Shown in pieces: positions 42,879 through 53,899 of a stretch of DNA of 64,000 nt. The position numbers were made by a program, and so were the translations under genes. The DNA is from Schistosoma haematobium (taxonomy: Eukaryota; Platyhelminthes; Trematoda; Strigeidida; Schistosomatidae): contig NC_067196.1 in the NCBI RefSeq assembly GCF_000699445.3, positions 81,210,364 through 81,274,363 on the forward strand, written 5' to 3'. The notes beneath the pieces are model-generated. The model ran no database searches. It saw only the letters and a list, made by a program, of their open reading frames with translations, and had not been told where the DNA came from. The first letter of the stretch is position 1. The number at the start of each line of letters is the position of its first letter.

Positions 42879-45800
42879 TACTTACTTACTTACTTAGGCC
42901 TGTTATTCCTCGTGAAGGAGCATAGGCCGCTCACCAGCATTCTCCATCCAACCCTGTCCCGGGAAATCCCTTCCAGCTCCTTCCAGTTGTTATTCATCCT
43001 TTTCATATCTGCTTCTATTATCCGACGCAATGTGTTCTTTGTCATTCCTCTTTTCCGCTTCCCTTCAGGATTCCAAGTTGGGGCTTGTCTCGTGATACAG
43101 TTTGGTGATTTGCGTAATGTATGTCCTATCCATTTCCATCGTCTTTTCCTAATTTCCTCTTCAGCTGGAAGCTGGTTTGTTCTCTCCAACAGGAAGCTGT
43201 TGCTGATGGTATCTGGCCAATGGATGTTGAGTATCTTGCGTAGACAACCATTTAGAAATACTTGTACCTTCTTGATGATGGTTGTTGTAGTTCTCCAAGT
43301 TTCAGCTCCATACAGTAGAACTGACTTGACGTTCGTATTGAAGATTCTCACTTTGATATTGGTTGAAAGTTGTTTTGAGTTCCATATGTTCTTCAGTTGT
43401 AGGAGTGCGGTCCTTGCTTTGCCAATCCTCGCCTTTATGTCTGCATCTGATCCTCCTTGTTCATCGATGATGCTTCCCAGGTATGTGAAGGACTCTATAT
43501 CTTCCAGAGTTTCGCTATCAAGAGTGATTGGACCGCTGTTCTCCGTTTTGAATTTGAGGACCTTGGTTTTCCTCTTGTGTATGTTGAGGCCAACTGATGC
43601 AGAGACTGCTGCTACACTGGCTGTCTTTATTTGCATTTGTTCATGTGTATGCGATAGGAGGACTAGGTGATCTGCGAAGTCCAAATCGTCTAATTGCTTC
43701 TGAGCTGTCCATTGTATTGTGTGCTTCCCCTCAGATGTCGAGGTCTTCATAATCCAGTAAACCACCAGAAGAAAGAGGAAGGGAGAGAGTAAACAGCCTT
43801 GTCTGACTCCGGTCCTTACTTGGAATGCATCTGTCAGCTGTCCTCCATGCACGACCTTGCACTGTAGTCCGTCTTATGAGTTCTGGATAATATTGACAAT
43901 CTTCTCAGGAACTCCATAATGTCGAAGAAGTCTCCATAATGTTCTCCTATCTACACTGTCAAACGCCGTTTCATAATCAATGAAGTTGATGTATAGTGAC
44001 GAGTTCCACTCAACTGCTTGTTCGACGATGATCCGTAGTGTCACAATTTGGTCTGTGCACGACCGATCCTTATGGAATCCAGCCTTTTGATCTTGAAGTT
44101 GGGCGTCTACTGCATGTTTCATCCGGTTCAGCAACACTGTTAAAAACTTTCCCTGGTATTGACAGTTTTCATATTTGCTCGGATCCCCTCTCTTTAGAAT
44201 CTTGATGAGGTGCCCTTCTTTCCAGTCCATCGGCACTTGTTCCTCCTCCCAAATCTTTCTGAATAGAAGGTGAAGCATGTTTGTATTTACTTCGATGTCT
44301 GACTTCAGTGCTTCAGCTGGTATGTTGTGAGGTCCTGCTGCTTTCCAGCTCTTGATTTGTCTGACGGCCATTCTAACTTCTTCCGTCGTTGGTGGGTTGA
44401 CATCTATAGGAAGATCTGTGTGTGCTGCTTCGATGTCCGATGGATTCATTGGAGCCGGCCTATTCAAGAGTTCCTCGAAGTATTCTACCCACCTGTCCCG
44501 CTGTTGTTAAATTTCAGTGATTGGCCTGCCTTCTTTATCCTTGATCGGTCTCTGTGGTTTACTATATCTCCCTGCTAGTTTCTTCGTTGTATCGTAAAGC
44601 TGTTTCATATTTCCTTCTCTTGCAGCTTTTCCCGCCGTCGTTGCTAGTTCTTCTACGTGCTTCTGTTTGTCGACTTTAATGCTCTTCCTCACTTGCTTGT
44701 TTGCTTCTATGTACTCAGCTTGTGCTTGGACTTTCTCTGCTCGTGTTCGGCTGTTGTTAATTGCTGCCTTCTTGTTATTCCTTTCCTTGATCCTGTTCAG
44801 TGTTTCCATAGAGATCCATTCCTTATGATGATGCTTTTTGAGGCCCAGAACATCTTGACACGTTGAAGCTAATGCTTTTCGATATCTTACCAGTTGTCCT
44901 CCATAATAGTTTCTTCTTTCTCTAGTAGATCCTGTAAGGCTTGGAACCTGTTGTTGAGAGGTATCTTAAATTCGTTGATTTTGACAGTATCTCGAAGGAA
45001 GGATGTATTGAATCTTTGTAGTGTAGTTTGTCCAGTTTTTCTTTAGCTTCAGTTTTAAATTGGCCACAACTAGGTGGTGGTGTGAAGCTATATCCGCTCA
45101 TCTCCTGGTTCTCACATCTCCCGTTGTCCTTCGGAATTTTTTGTTGATGCAAATATGATCTATCTGGTAATCTGTAGTGTGGTCCGGTGAGATCCATGTA
45201 GCTTTGTGTATACGTTTGTGTGGAAATATTGTGCCTCCTATGACCAATTTGTTGAATGCACACAAATTTGCAAATCTTTCTCTATTTTCGTTTCTCTCAC
45301 CCAGTCCATGTCATCCCATGATATCTTCATATGTGGTGTTGTCTATTCCGACTTTGGCATCTAGATCTCCCATCAGAATGGTGAGGTCCTTTCTTGGGCA
45401 CTTCGCTATGACTGATTGCAGCCTATTGTAGAACTGATCTTCATCGTCGTCATCGCTATTATTGATGGGTGCATAACACTGGATAACATTCATTGTAATT
45501 CCCTCCTTCTTTGTCTTGAATGATGCTTTGATGATTCTGGATCCGTGAGATTCCCATTCTACAAGAGCATTTCGTGCTACTTTGGACAGCATTAGAGCGA
45601 CTCCCTGAGTGTGTGGAGCATTTTCCTCTTCGTGACCGGAGTATAGCAGCATCTCACCCGTATTTAGCCTTTTCTGTCCAGCTTGGGTCCAGTGGGTTTC
45701 GCTGATTCCCAGTACTGCCAAATTGTATCTCCTCATTTCCATTGCTATTTGACTGGTCTTCCCGGTCTCCCACATTGTTCGGACGTTCCATGTACCTTTA

Positions 45801-46068
45801 AAAATTGTTGCTCTGGTTGTTAGAAGGGGCATCGGCCTTGTGGCTTCCGAAGGAACTTGGCTTTCACCGTGAAGCGTCATAGTTCTTCTAAATGAAGACC
45901 TTCTAACTCCCAGGGCAGAGTTTAGATGGTTTGAATTATTTTTTCTGGTAAGCGTTTTTTTAGCGAGTTAGTTTTCTACGGGATGGGGTCGCTAACCCCA
46001 TGCCCAACCCTCCTCCTTTACCCGGGTTTGGGACCGACAGTAACTCTAGAAGAGCTACAGGCGGAGTT
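42879..46068 (-). mobile_element. near full-length RTE-like non-LTR retrotransposon (RTE-1)
   Basis: Element of 3190 bp on the minus strand: a structured 5' UTR (about 45880-46068), one endonuclease/reverse-transcriptase frame, and a 3' tail of TAAG repeats (42879-42895). It is bounded by TTGGTCAATGAAT (42866-42878) and TTGGTTAATGAAT (46069-46081), a 13-bp target-site duplication with one mismatch. The protein resembles schistosome RTE-clade (SR2-like) endonuclease-reverse transcriptases often annotated as CFDP2-like. This is the only copy in the window with both ends, and it serves as reference for the fragments labelled RTE-1. Confidence 0.9.
42890..45880 (-). pseudogene. RTE-1 endonuclease-reverse transcriptase, inactivated
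   Basis: Starts at the ATG at 45878-45880. The AP-endonuclease domain (45311-45880) shows GTWNVRTM, GISETHW, NVIQCYAPIN and GDLDAKVG; the usual GDxNA asparagine is Asp here. The frame then stops at TGA near 45312, shifts frame over about 44922-45263, returns to the original frame, and meets stops near 44506 and 43873. The RT domain has AFDSVDRRTLW and [12 protein letters not shown]. The catalytic FADD box at 43667-43678 reads FADH, losing the second metal-binding aspartate. The C-terminal segment ([24 protein letters not shown]) is intact to the stop near 42890. At least three nonsense changes and two frame changes mean no active enzyme. Confidence 0.88.
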
Positions 46069-46084
46069 TTGGTTAATGAATGGA

Positions 46085-46715
46085 CAGCTAAAATTAATCA
46101 AGAGCTCTATACTAATTCACAAAGTGATTACGGTGGTCAAGTGGGAGTAAAGAAGACCTTTCAAATCATTTAATAAATTCTATTTAATTTGCTGTATAAT
46201 TTACATAAACATCTTTTATATATATCTGAAGTCGTCAACATTCATTTCAACAAACATGATTCCGTATTCGTAAGAAACTCATACAAGGATTTACATTTCT
46301 TTAATCATTAAAATAGCTAACATAAGAATGGATTACATTTTGCTATCACCTTTTTCTCAAATTTGTTTCTTTCATAAACCTGCAATCACAGCATCATCAG
46401 GATATGTAAAGTTAATAATATAAACCAAGTTCAATGGTACAGAGGTCACAAGTACCTTTATTATTTAAACTAATCACTTGAATAACTAAATGAGTAAAAT
46501 ACCAAGCTGTAATGCACTGTGGTTTGTAAATTAAACAAATACATATTTAAGACCTTGTTGTTCTAAAACTGGACTAATGACTATGTTTTTTTAAGTAAAA
46601 CTAGAATAAAACTGAGGTAGAATAATGTGGTTTCAATGTATTGTGTAATATCACTCCAGCTGATTACAACCGTACGCGTATATATATAGCCTTCAATTGT
46701 CCATATTCATATTTT
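46085..46715. other. no recognised feature
   Basis: AT-rich sequence between the RTE-1 element and LTR-like repeat D. Confidence 0.55.
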
Positions 46716-46719
46716 GGTG

Positions 46720-47204
46720 TGTTGAGCAACCTGAACTGTTTTTGTGGCCCTATATCTGACTCCAGTAATATCGTATGATTGATTGTTATTGAAATAATTA
46801 CTGTCGAAATATACATCCTGACTATTCTCGTATACAATCATCGACTTAATTCGCATTGATGAATAGCCGAATTAAATAAGCCAAATACGAAAATGGATTT
46901 TGAATATGTATATTTCATGTACTCATTGATTTGATCAGGCAATCAAGGAGACGAAACAAAGAGAGAAGAGCGAAGCATATTGGAGAATGCAAGTGTGCCA
47001 ACTCCATTTAGCCAAGCGTTAATCGGTATTTATAGTCACACAAACACAAGTTACAGACATGTGATGAGTAAGATGAGAAATGTACATATATACGCTCATA
47101 TAAAAACAATCAAGATTGATAAGTGAATAATTAACAAGGTTAAAATGTGACTCAAGAAGGGTGAAGCCAGAATAAGCTATGAGAACTCGACATAGTGCCA
47201 GCCA
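46720..47204 (+). repeat. LTR-like repeat D, copy 2
   Basis: About 485 bp starting TGTTGAGCAACC, related to copy 1 at 33348 but clearly diverged. Followed by non-repetitive sequence and a CTA microsatellite. Solo-LTR interpretation as for copy 1. Confidence 0.5.
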
Positions 47205-47405
47205 CTATAGTGTCTTCTCACCTGGTCTTCAAGTATTCTGTCAAAGACCAACTTTTGTTGTACTGCAACTCTTCATTTCGTCGAAAAACTACGAGGTCAC
47301 GTTTCGCAGAATATTACTTATAAGCAATGTTGTGAGCAACGTCTACTACACTGGTAATCGTTGTTATTTTATATCTTCATTCATTGGTTTCTTGGTAATA
47401 CTCGC

Positions 47406-47460
<55 letters not shown>

Positions 47461-47481
47461 CATCACCACTACTACTACTAT
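47406..47481. repeat. (CTA)n microsatellite
   Basis: About eighteen CTA units with a CAT/CAC interruption and a further run. It creates a false frame encoding poly-tyrosine. Confidence 0.92.
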
Positions 47482-47486
47482 TACGG

Positions 47487-47735
47487 TGCATGTTACTTAT
47501 GTCGGCAGACAATCGGATGTGAAGAATCTGACAGCAAAATAGCTAAAAGGATCGAGTTGAAGAAAACATAAAAGGAAAAAGTAAAGAGTTTTTAATTTCA
47601 AGAATCACACAGAATGTGGAGGACAATTGGTTGAAAATCTACAAATGAATTATATAATGCATGGTTCTTATATTTTATGAAGATATTTTGTAATTTTGTA
47701 TGAATCAATAAATTGGTTGTCACTACCTAAGTCAC
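47487..47735 (+). repeat. dispersed repeat E, copy 2
   Basis: Related to 35040-35300, starting TGTTACTTATGTCGGCAGAC, but without the inverted second arm seen in copy 1. It follows the CTA microsatellite directly. Confidence 0.5.
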
Positions 47736-47769
47736 TTTCACAACACTCATTATTATTATTATTATTATT

Positions 47770-48550
47770 ACTTATATATTTAGTCGATTTAGTTTGTTAA
47801 ATGTAGTCATAATAGAATTTCTTTTAATTTTATTCTTTTCATCATTCTATCATACTTATTAGAATCGAAATTCCTTAATTTTAAACAACAAAACATTAGT
47901 CTACTATTAGATAGAACTACAATGTTATATTATTGAAATATGTATCTATTTCATATACTCTAAAAGTTATGCTTTATATAACGGTAAATATTCCTTCATC
48001 CTTTAGAAGTAAAAGAAGAAAAAAAAAGATTTTTGACCTCATACCATTAAAAGTCAATTTAGCTTTTACGTATATTCTATTTTATTATTTATAATAAAAG
48101 TCAATTATCAATCATAATATACATAGAGTATTTTTTTAGTGTTTTTAAAAAGGTCATAAATACCATGCCATATGGTTTTCACATTGAAATAACAATAAAA
48201 AACATTATAAATATCAATACCATTAGTTGGATTGGATCATTTTACTAATACTGATATCTTTAATTATAAAATATGGCATTATATGGTATGATTATCTTGT
48301 CTGAAGATCTTGATTGTTATTTTCATGAAATTCACTTTTGATTATACGGGGGTTTTTTCACTTGAAGATCAGAACTTCAGTAAGAATTGTGTAAGGATTA
48401 TGCTGGTCATAGGATTTTTCGTCCAAATTAAGACGAATTATTACTTAATTTATTAATCCAGAGGTTTGTATTCTGTAGAAAATAGTCAAATAACCATGTA
48501 ATTTTTAATAAAACTTATGGTTCCAAACAGTTTGTGACTGATAGCTCCGT
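47770..48550. other. no recognised feature
   Basis: AT-rich sequence, no gene or repeat matched. Confidence 0.55.
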
Positions 48551-48558
48551 GATTCTCA

Positions 48559-48768
48559 GTGTTTTTCTGTTTGGTACCGATAAGTGTCGAAAAACTATCT
48601 CTACGTTACAATAATCTCCACAAACTATTTGAAGAAAGTCTGTGGTATTTATATCGTTCTAACGTGAACATCTGCAATCTTACATGGAACCAGACACTGA
48701 AAACTTACTTCTTAGGTGCAGAGAACGTCGAGTCACGTCGATTGATGGATGTATATGAACTGTGTTAA
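48559..48768 (+). CDS. unidentified short ORF
   Basis: A 69-codon frame (LSLRYNNLHKLFEESLWYLY in the middle, ending RRLMDVYELC). It precedes an LTR-like stretch with TATAAATA at 49066. Possibly a remnant of an LTR element coding region; nothing supports a host gene. Confidence 0.18.
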   Translation: MFFCLVPISVEKLSLRYNNLHKLFEESLWYLYRSNVNICNLTWNQTLKTYFLGAENVESRRLMDVYELC

Positions 48769-48954
48769 AAGAAGTTTATCAGCACTAAGAACTAGACAAA
48801 CACGGAAATTTTAGTCAACCCACAATATCGAACTACCATAAGCGATGCCATTAGCTGATCATTGGTTGACTACATAGTTACTGCGGCAAAACATATGTAT
48901 ACGTTTTTTACTACTAATAAGTAGTTTGATAATTTACATTGAAGTATGATGACG

Positions 48955-49175
48955 GACAGTGTTAAGTATGACAATTAACACGACTTTTATGTGGCAACAA
49001 AGGACCAGTTCCAGTCATACGTTTTGATGCTTTGTTTAGAAGTAACTGAGATTCAGCTGCCTGGGTATAAATAGCATTCGTTAAAAACACAAAGTGTTCC
49101 CGAGACTCTTTCTGCGAAGCAATTCAATAAAGGTCTGAAAGTACAAGGACAAGACCGTAATATCTACGGCTTATA
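48955..49175 (+). repeat. possible solo LTR (TATA and AATAAA spaced)
   Basis: TATAAATA at 49066 and AATAAA at 49126 are 60 bp apart, followed by TCTGAAAGTACAAGGACAAG, an arrangement like the R region of an LTR or a pol II promoter. No second copy in the window. Confidence 0.25.
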
Positions 49176-49725
49176 TATGAGTATTTAATGGATATCGTCA
49201 GAAATCCTAGGCACTTTATGTTTTTCTTACTTTCTCAGTAGGATTACTAACCTAAGAGAAACTCATCTTTATTATGAGGATATATTCAAGTAATTCAACT
49301 TAATTCTTAGCTATTGTTCTTTTAATAATTTGATTCCCTTTTGCTTTGATTTTTTTTCCTATGTTAACGTTCCGTGGTATTCTTCTTGTAACTACAACTA
49401 AGTCTATCACCTCTCAATCAGTTTGTACTTTTACTTATCGCAATTTGTTACCTGATCTATTGCTCTGTTATCACTGACTTGGATTAACTTCATATTTTCT
49501 ATATACATAAGTAAATGTTACTGTATATAAGAGTAGAGCCCGATGAATATCTAGTTGAGAACAATGTGTCTTCTCATGTATGTAGTTCGAATCAGTAATT
49601 AGAAAATAGAATTTAATGGGACGATATGAAAACAGTAAGGGAATAAAACAAAAGGAAACTAATGTTTATTATTTAGACACAAAGTAAATAAAAATACAAG
49701 TCAGTTTTACACTTTAAAATAAATT

Positions 49726-49979
49726 AACTAACGCCTAAACTTACTTACTTTGAAGTTCCTAGGATACATAATTCAAGCTTTAAATTGTCTGCTTGCTGAT
49801 TTTAAGGACTGTAATTGATCAGTCTCTGCTTACACTATGCATCGTGATCAGAATGCCTCGATCAGAAACGTCGGAGTAACTCAAGCCCTTCAACCTAAAA
49901 ATGATGGTGGATGAAGAAATTCTTTTATGAATACGCTAAGATTGTTTGCTCTCGGAGAACACATGACACATATTACCCA
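49726..49979 (-). repeat. 254-bp repeat with SINE A 3' body, copy 1
   Basis: Contains the reverse complement of the SINE A 3' body (GGACTGTAATTGATCAGTCT). Nearly identical to 57119-57372 over its whole length. Confidence 0.88.
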
Positions 49980-49984
49980 AGGGT

Positions 49985-50230
49985 GATGTATAAATGCTTT
50001 TACTGAAAACGAAATGTACAAAGAGACAACATATTTGAAGGAATACATGACTATGAAGATTGAGTTATTAGAAAAAAGGCACAAACACTGCAAACGTATT
50101 TGATTACCAAGTCATTGTTTATGAATAATGGATAGATTGGCGATACTGAACCCCATCATAATTCGGACTTGTGATATTCAAACGAGGATAGTTCGGCAAC
50201 ACATGACGTCTTAAGCTATTAGTATTATTC

Positions 50231-50279
<49 letters not shown>

Positions 50280-51255
50280 ATCGTCACCATCATTGTTTTT
50301 TATTTCTTATGCACACATTAACCGTTTCTAATAGATATAGAGTGATTAGTCCCAGTATATTTTCTATTATTTTTTTTAATTAGAAAAATGTCATTTTTGA
50401 AAAGATAGTGCACATTTACAAACTTGTCAATGAATGTCATACATTTCTAGTTTAAAGTTACTTCATCCTTCTGGTTCACACTGCATCAAACTATAGGAAT
50501 ATTCTTTTTAAGAATCAATTCATATCATAAAGTGTATACCACTAAGGCATATTACATAAACAACTTCTTTTTAGAAAACATCAGAACCTGATTTGTAGAT
50601 GATTACATCTACTACCATTAATTGAAATTAAGCCTACATAATAATTTGTTTGTACCAAATCAGTTATCATCTAATCATTGATGTGCATCAATTTCTGTGA
50701 TTACGGCCAATATGGAAAATAATATGACGTTTTCAATTTGACTATTTGACATGTGACTTAACCATCTAATATTTGATAAGAGTGAAAAACTGTTTGTTTG
50801 TTTTTTTCATCCGAATATTACTTATCAATGGAATGTGAATAGGACCTTGATTGTTTGATGTCTATGTAATTGTCATCTTACCGACATCAATTCAATTCTT
50901 CTATTCAGAATCAATACAAAGACAATATAAACTGGATTCCAAAGAGAAAGAGATTACTGATTTATTAGGTTATATCATAAATCCTAACAAAATTGTTTTG
51001 TTTTTTTTATAATTCAAACAATAAATCATAGTTGATATTTAAAAAGTAATTTAACATCATTATATATAGTATTTACTGGAACCTGTAAGGAGCAACCTAA
51101 ACTGATCAAATTTTTGATTATAATCAGCAGCCAAATAATTCACAAAATCATTTATATACGAACTTTATTCAGAAGAGTGAAAATACATTTCAACAAATAT
51201 ATTTAACAGAGAAGTGTGACAGAAAAAATGTCTCCCAGCACATTTTTACATTTTT
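49985..51255. other. no recognised feature apart from a TAT microsatellite
   Basis: No gene signal seen; the small minus frame at 49890-50093 is partly repeat. Confidence 0.55.
50231..50279. repeat. (TAT)n microsatellite
   Basis: About sixteen TAT units in otherwise unrecognised sequence. A shorter run lies at 47749-47768. Confidence 0.92.
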
Positions 51256-51261
51256 TTATAT

Positions 51262-51385
51262 TGAGATCATGAACCGATTGATGTTAGACCACCACCTTTG
51301 GAAACCTGGAAGCAATGGACGGCCGTTTCGTCCTATTGTCGGACTCCTCAGCAGTGCGCATCCACGATCCCGCTCGCGGGATCGA
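51262..51385 (-). mobile_element. SINE B 3' half
   Basis: Hammerhead core CTGAGGA/GAAA intact with one stem I mismatch. Truncated just before the box B region at CGCTCGCGGGATCGAG. Confidence 0.78.
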
Positions 51386-51595
51386 GTTTAGAGTTATATG
51401 TAGATATTAATGTAATGAATAATCCTACATTCTATGAAACATATCTCATACGTAAACCCAGATCAACAGAATTCTTCCCTCTCAACTTATGGAAAGTGAT
51501 TTAATATGCACTTCTATCACTTCTGAAAATATTACATAAAAGATTTTTGGGCATACTCTTCGTCTACATTAAAAATAATTAATTCAGTTTCAGTT

Positions 51596-53895
51596 TGGAA
51601 AGGACAGGAGGCTTGATGGCCTGTGTTAGTCCTGGCAATGGTAGTCTCTCAGTTGATCCAACTTTCTTTTGGAAGAGTCGATGGATGGAGCGTCAACCAC
51701 GTGCTGAGGTAATGAATTCCACTCGTTGATGATTCGATGGGAAAGTCGATAGTCAGCTGACAAGTAATTTGTTCTTGGCTTGTGAACTTTTTTGGAGTGT
51801 CCTCGTAAATTCTCTGTTTTGGAAGACAAGAAAAACGAGGGTATATCAGGTGCAAATTTATCACTAAGCAACTTGTAGACTGTAATCAAGTCGCCTCTAG
51901 TTCTACGATATGACAACGAGAAAAGGTTTAGCTTGGCCAGTCGAGCATCATACGGAAGCTTCGCTATTCCAGGAATCAGCTTAGTTGCTATTCTCTGAAC
52001 CTTTCCCAGAAGCTCACTGTCTTTTTTAAGCAGGGGCTAGCCGCTTCTATGCAGTACTCAAGTTTAGGAAATACGAACACTGTATACAAAGTTAAAAACT
52101 TCTTAGCGTCGACATGAGTAAAAGCCCTACGTCTTAACCCTAAGGTTCTAAAACCTTTGGCAGCTATTGCACGGCAGTGTGCAGTAGTCTTTAAGTCTTG
52201 GCTAACGATGACTCCTAAGTCATTATGTGTCCGGACGACAGGTAGCTCAGTGTTATTCATCGTGTATGTATCTGTACCTTGATGACCGATATGCATCATA
52301 ACACAGTTGGAAGTATTTATTGGCAAGTGCCAGGTTTGAGGCCATTCAGATAATTTCTTCAGGTCATTTTGGAGTTCTAAGCTATCATCCTTACATCGTA
52401 TCGTTCTCCATATCTTGACATCGTCAGCATATAGCAAGACCGATGATGATAGGATACAAGGAAGGTCATTTACATACAAGAGGAATAGCACTGGCCCCAA
52501 AACTGTACCCTGGGGCACTCCACTAAGCACAGTTTCCCAGATAGATAACTTTGAGTTCACCCGTACTCTTTGTTGGCGCCCAACTAGGAAGTCTTTTATC
52601 CACATCAATAAATTGCCTCCAATTCCGACATTTCTTAAATTATATAACAGTCGGTTGTGAGGAACTTTGTCAAAAGCTTTGCTGAAATCAATGTAGGCTA
52701 CGTCTACGGGTAACTTTTGGTCCTTAAAAGCGCACCACCTTTCACGAGCCACTAATAAGTTAGTGAGACAAGAATAACCTATTCTGAAACCGTACTGCTT
52801 CTCTGAAAGGATCCGGTTTTTATCGAGATACTTAAACAGCTCCTTCCGGATAATCTTTTCTAAGATTTTAACAACCACACTAGTTAGGCTAACGGGACGG
52901 TAATAATGGGGTTTGTGTTTCGTACCTGTTTTGAAGACAGGACTTACTATGGCGTTTTTCCAGTCTTTGAGTAAACGACCCTGCGTTACGGATAGGTTAA
53001 AGCATATACTTAAAAGGTTCGCAACGAAGTTAGATAATTCCTTCAGTAGCCTAGGATGTAATTCATCGGGCCCCGTAGATTTGCCCATGTCCAATTTATT
53101 TACCAGACCAAAGACATCGAGTTATTTTATGGCCACGCTGTTCAGTGATGGTGTGGGGGATTTGTATGGACTGATGGGACGGGTGTTTCTTCGGTATATA
53201 CATTGCTGAGGTAGTTTGAAAATACTTGAGCTCTGCCAAACTCGTCCTCCACTAATGATAGAGCTGTACTATCTACCCATAGTGCCGGAATATTGCCCCT
53301 ACATTTTGTCCTTTGGTTTATATACGAATACAATCGCTTAGGACATTCTATGGATTCCTTGACAATTTTCTCTTCGTGCGACCTTCTAGAATTACGTAGG
53401 TCCGAGGCATAAGTATTTCGAGCTTCTAGATATTGACATTTTGTCTCATCAGTCCCCAGTAACCTAAATCTATCCCACATTTTTCTTCTCTTACGAAGAA
53501 GTATGCGGACCTCCTTGCTGAACCATGGTGGGGAGTTTCTCGGCCCCCTTGGTATAGTCCAAGAGATGTGGGGTGTGGTAACTTTCAATAATGGATTTCG
53601 AAATGCGTCCCAGGCCGTTTCAATTGAGTACCCTGGGTCTATAGTCCAATCTACTAACGATGCTGAGTGTATGATATCTGGTATGTTTGCTTTCCAGACG
53701 TTAGGTCTGGATTGAGCTAACGCGTGCTCGTGATTGACAGTTATATGGAAGTCGAAAGTTAAAACTGCGTGATCACTTTTACCTAGGGGTGGCACGTAAT
53801 GGAGGTTCGCAACGTCATCCTCATAGTGAGTCAATATATGATCTAGTAAGGATGATTCAGTGTCCGCGTCGTACCTAGTCGCTTCTTTCACATTA
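51596..53895 (-). mobile_element. CR1-like non-LTR retrotransposon, 5'-truncated
   Basis: 2.3 kb on the minus strand starting inside the endonuclease domain. The coding order, GKSDHAVLTFDF then RT then YRRTRGDLITVYKLL and WNSLPQHVV, is that of CR1/Jockey-group elements and differs from both RTE lineages. Similar elements are known in schistosomes (SR1/Perere group); exact membership is not assigned. The 3' end lies near 51596. No convincing target-site duplication was found. Confidence 0.87.
51626..53891 (-). pseudogene. CR1-like endonuclease/reverse transcriptase, frameshifted
   Basis: Three frames together cover the protein. 53142-53891 is the end of the endonuclease (SSLLDHILTHYEDD, GKSDHAVLTF) and linker. 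51988-53094 is the RT, with STGPDELHPRLLKE, YRPVSLTSVVVKILEKI, YIDFSKAFDKVPH, GVPQGTVLGP and the catalytic LLYADDVKIW (YADD at 52420-52431). 51626-51916 is the C-terminal domain (YRRTRGDLI, INEWNSLPQHVV). Frameshifts fall near 53100 and in a run of Ts near 52022. The catalytic motif is intact, so decay looks recent. Confidence 0.85.
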
Positions 53896-53899
53896 CCAA

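Noticed and set aside
42873..43670. Long + strand frame of 265 codons (and similar ones at 12782-13522, 30403-30870, 1252-1704, 7836-8180)
   Set aside because: Each is the exact antisense of RTE-1 reverse-transcriptase coding sequence. The leucine/serine-rich translation is a shadow of the real frame on the other strand.
45950..46068. HDV-like ribozyme at the RTE-1 5' end
   Set aside because: The strong hairpins are there, but I could not place a P1/P2 double pseudoknot with the usual joining bases; kept only as a structured element.
47179..47571. 130-codon frame with poly-tyrosine
   Set aside because: The tyrosine run is a CTA microsatellite and the rest is repeat E and flanking sequence.
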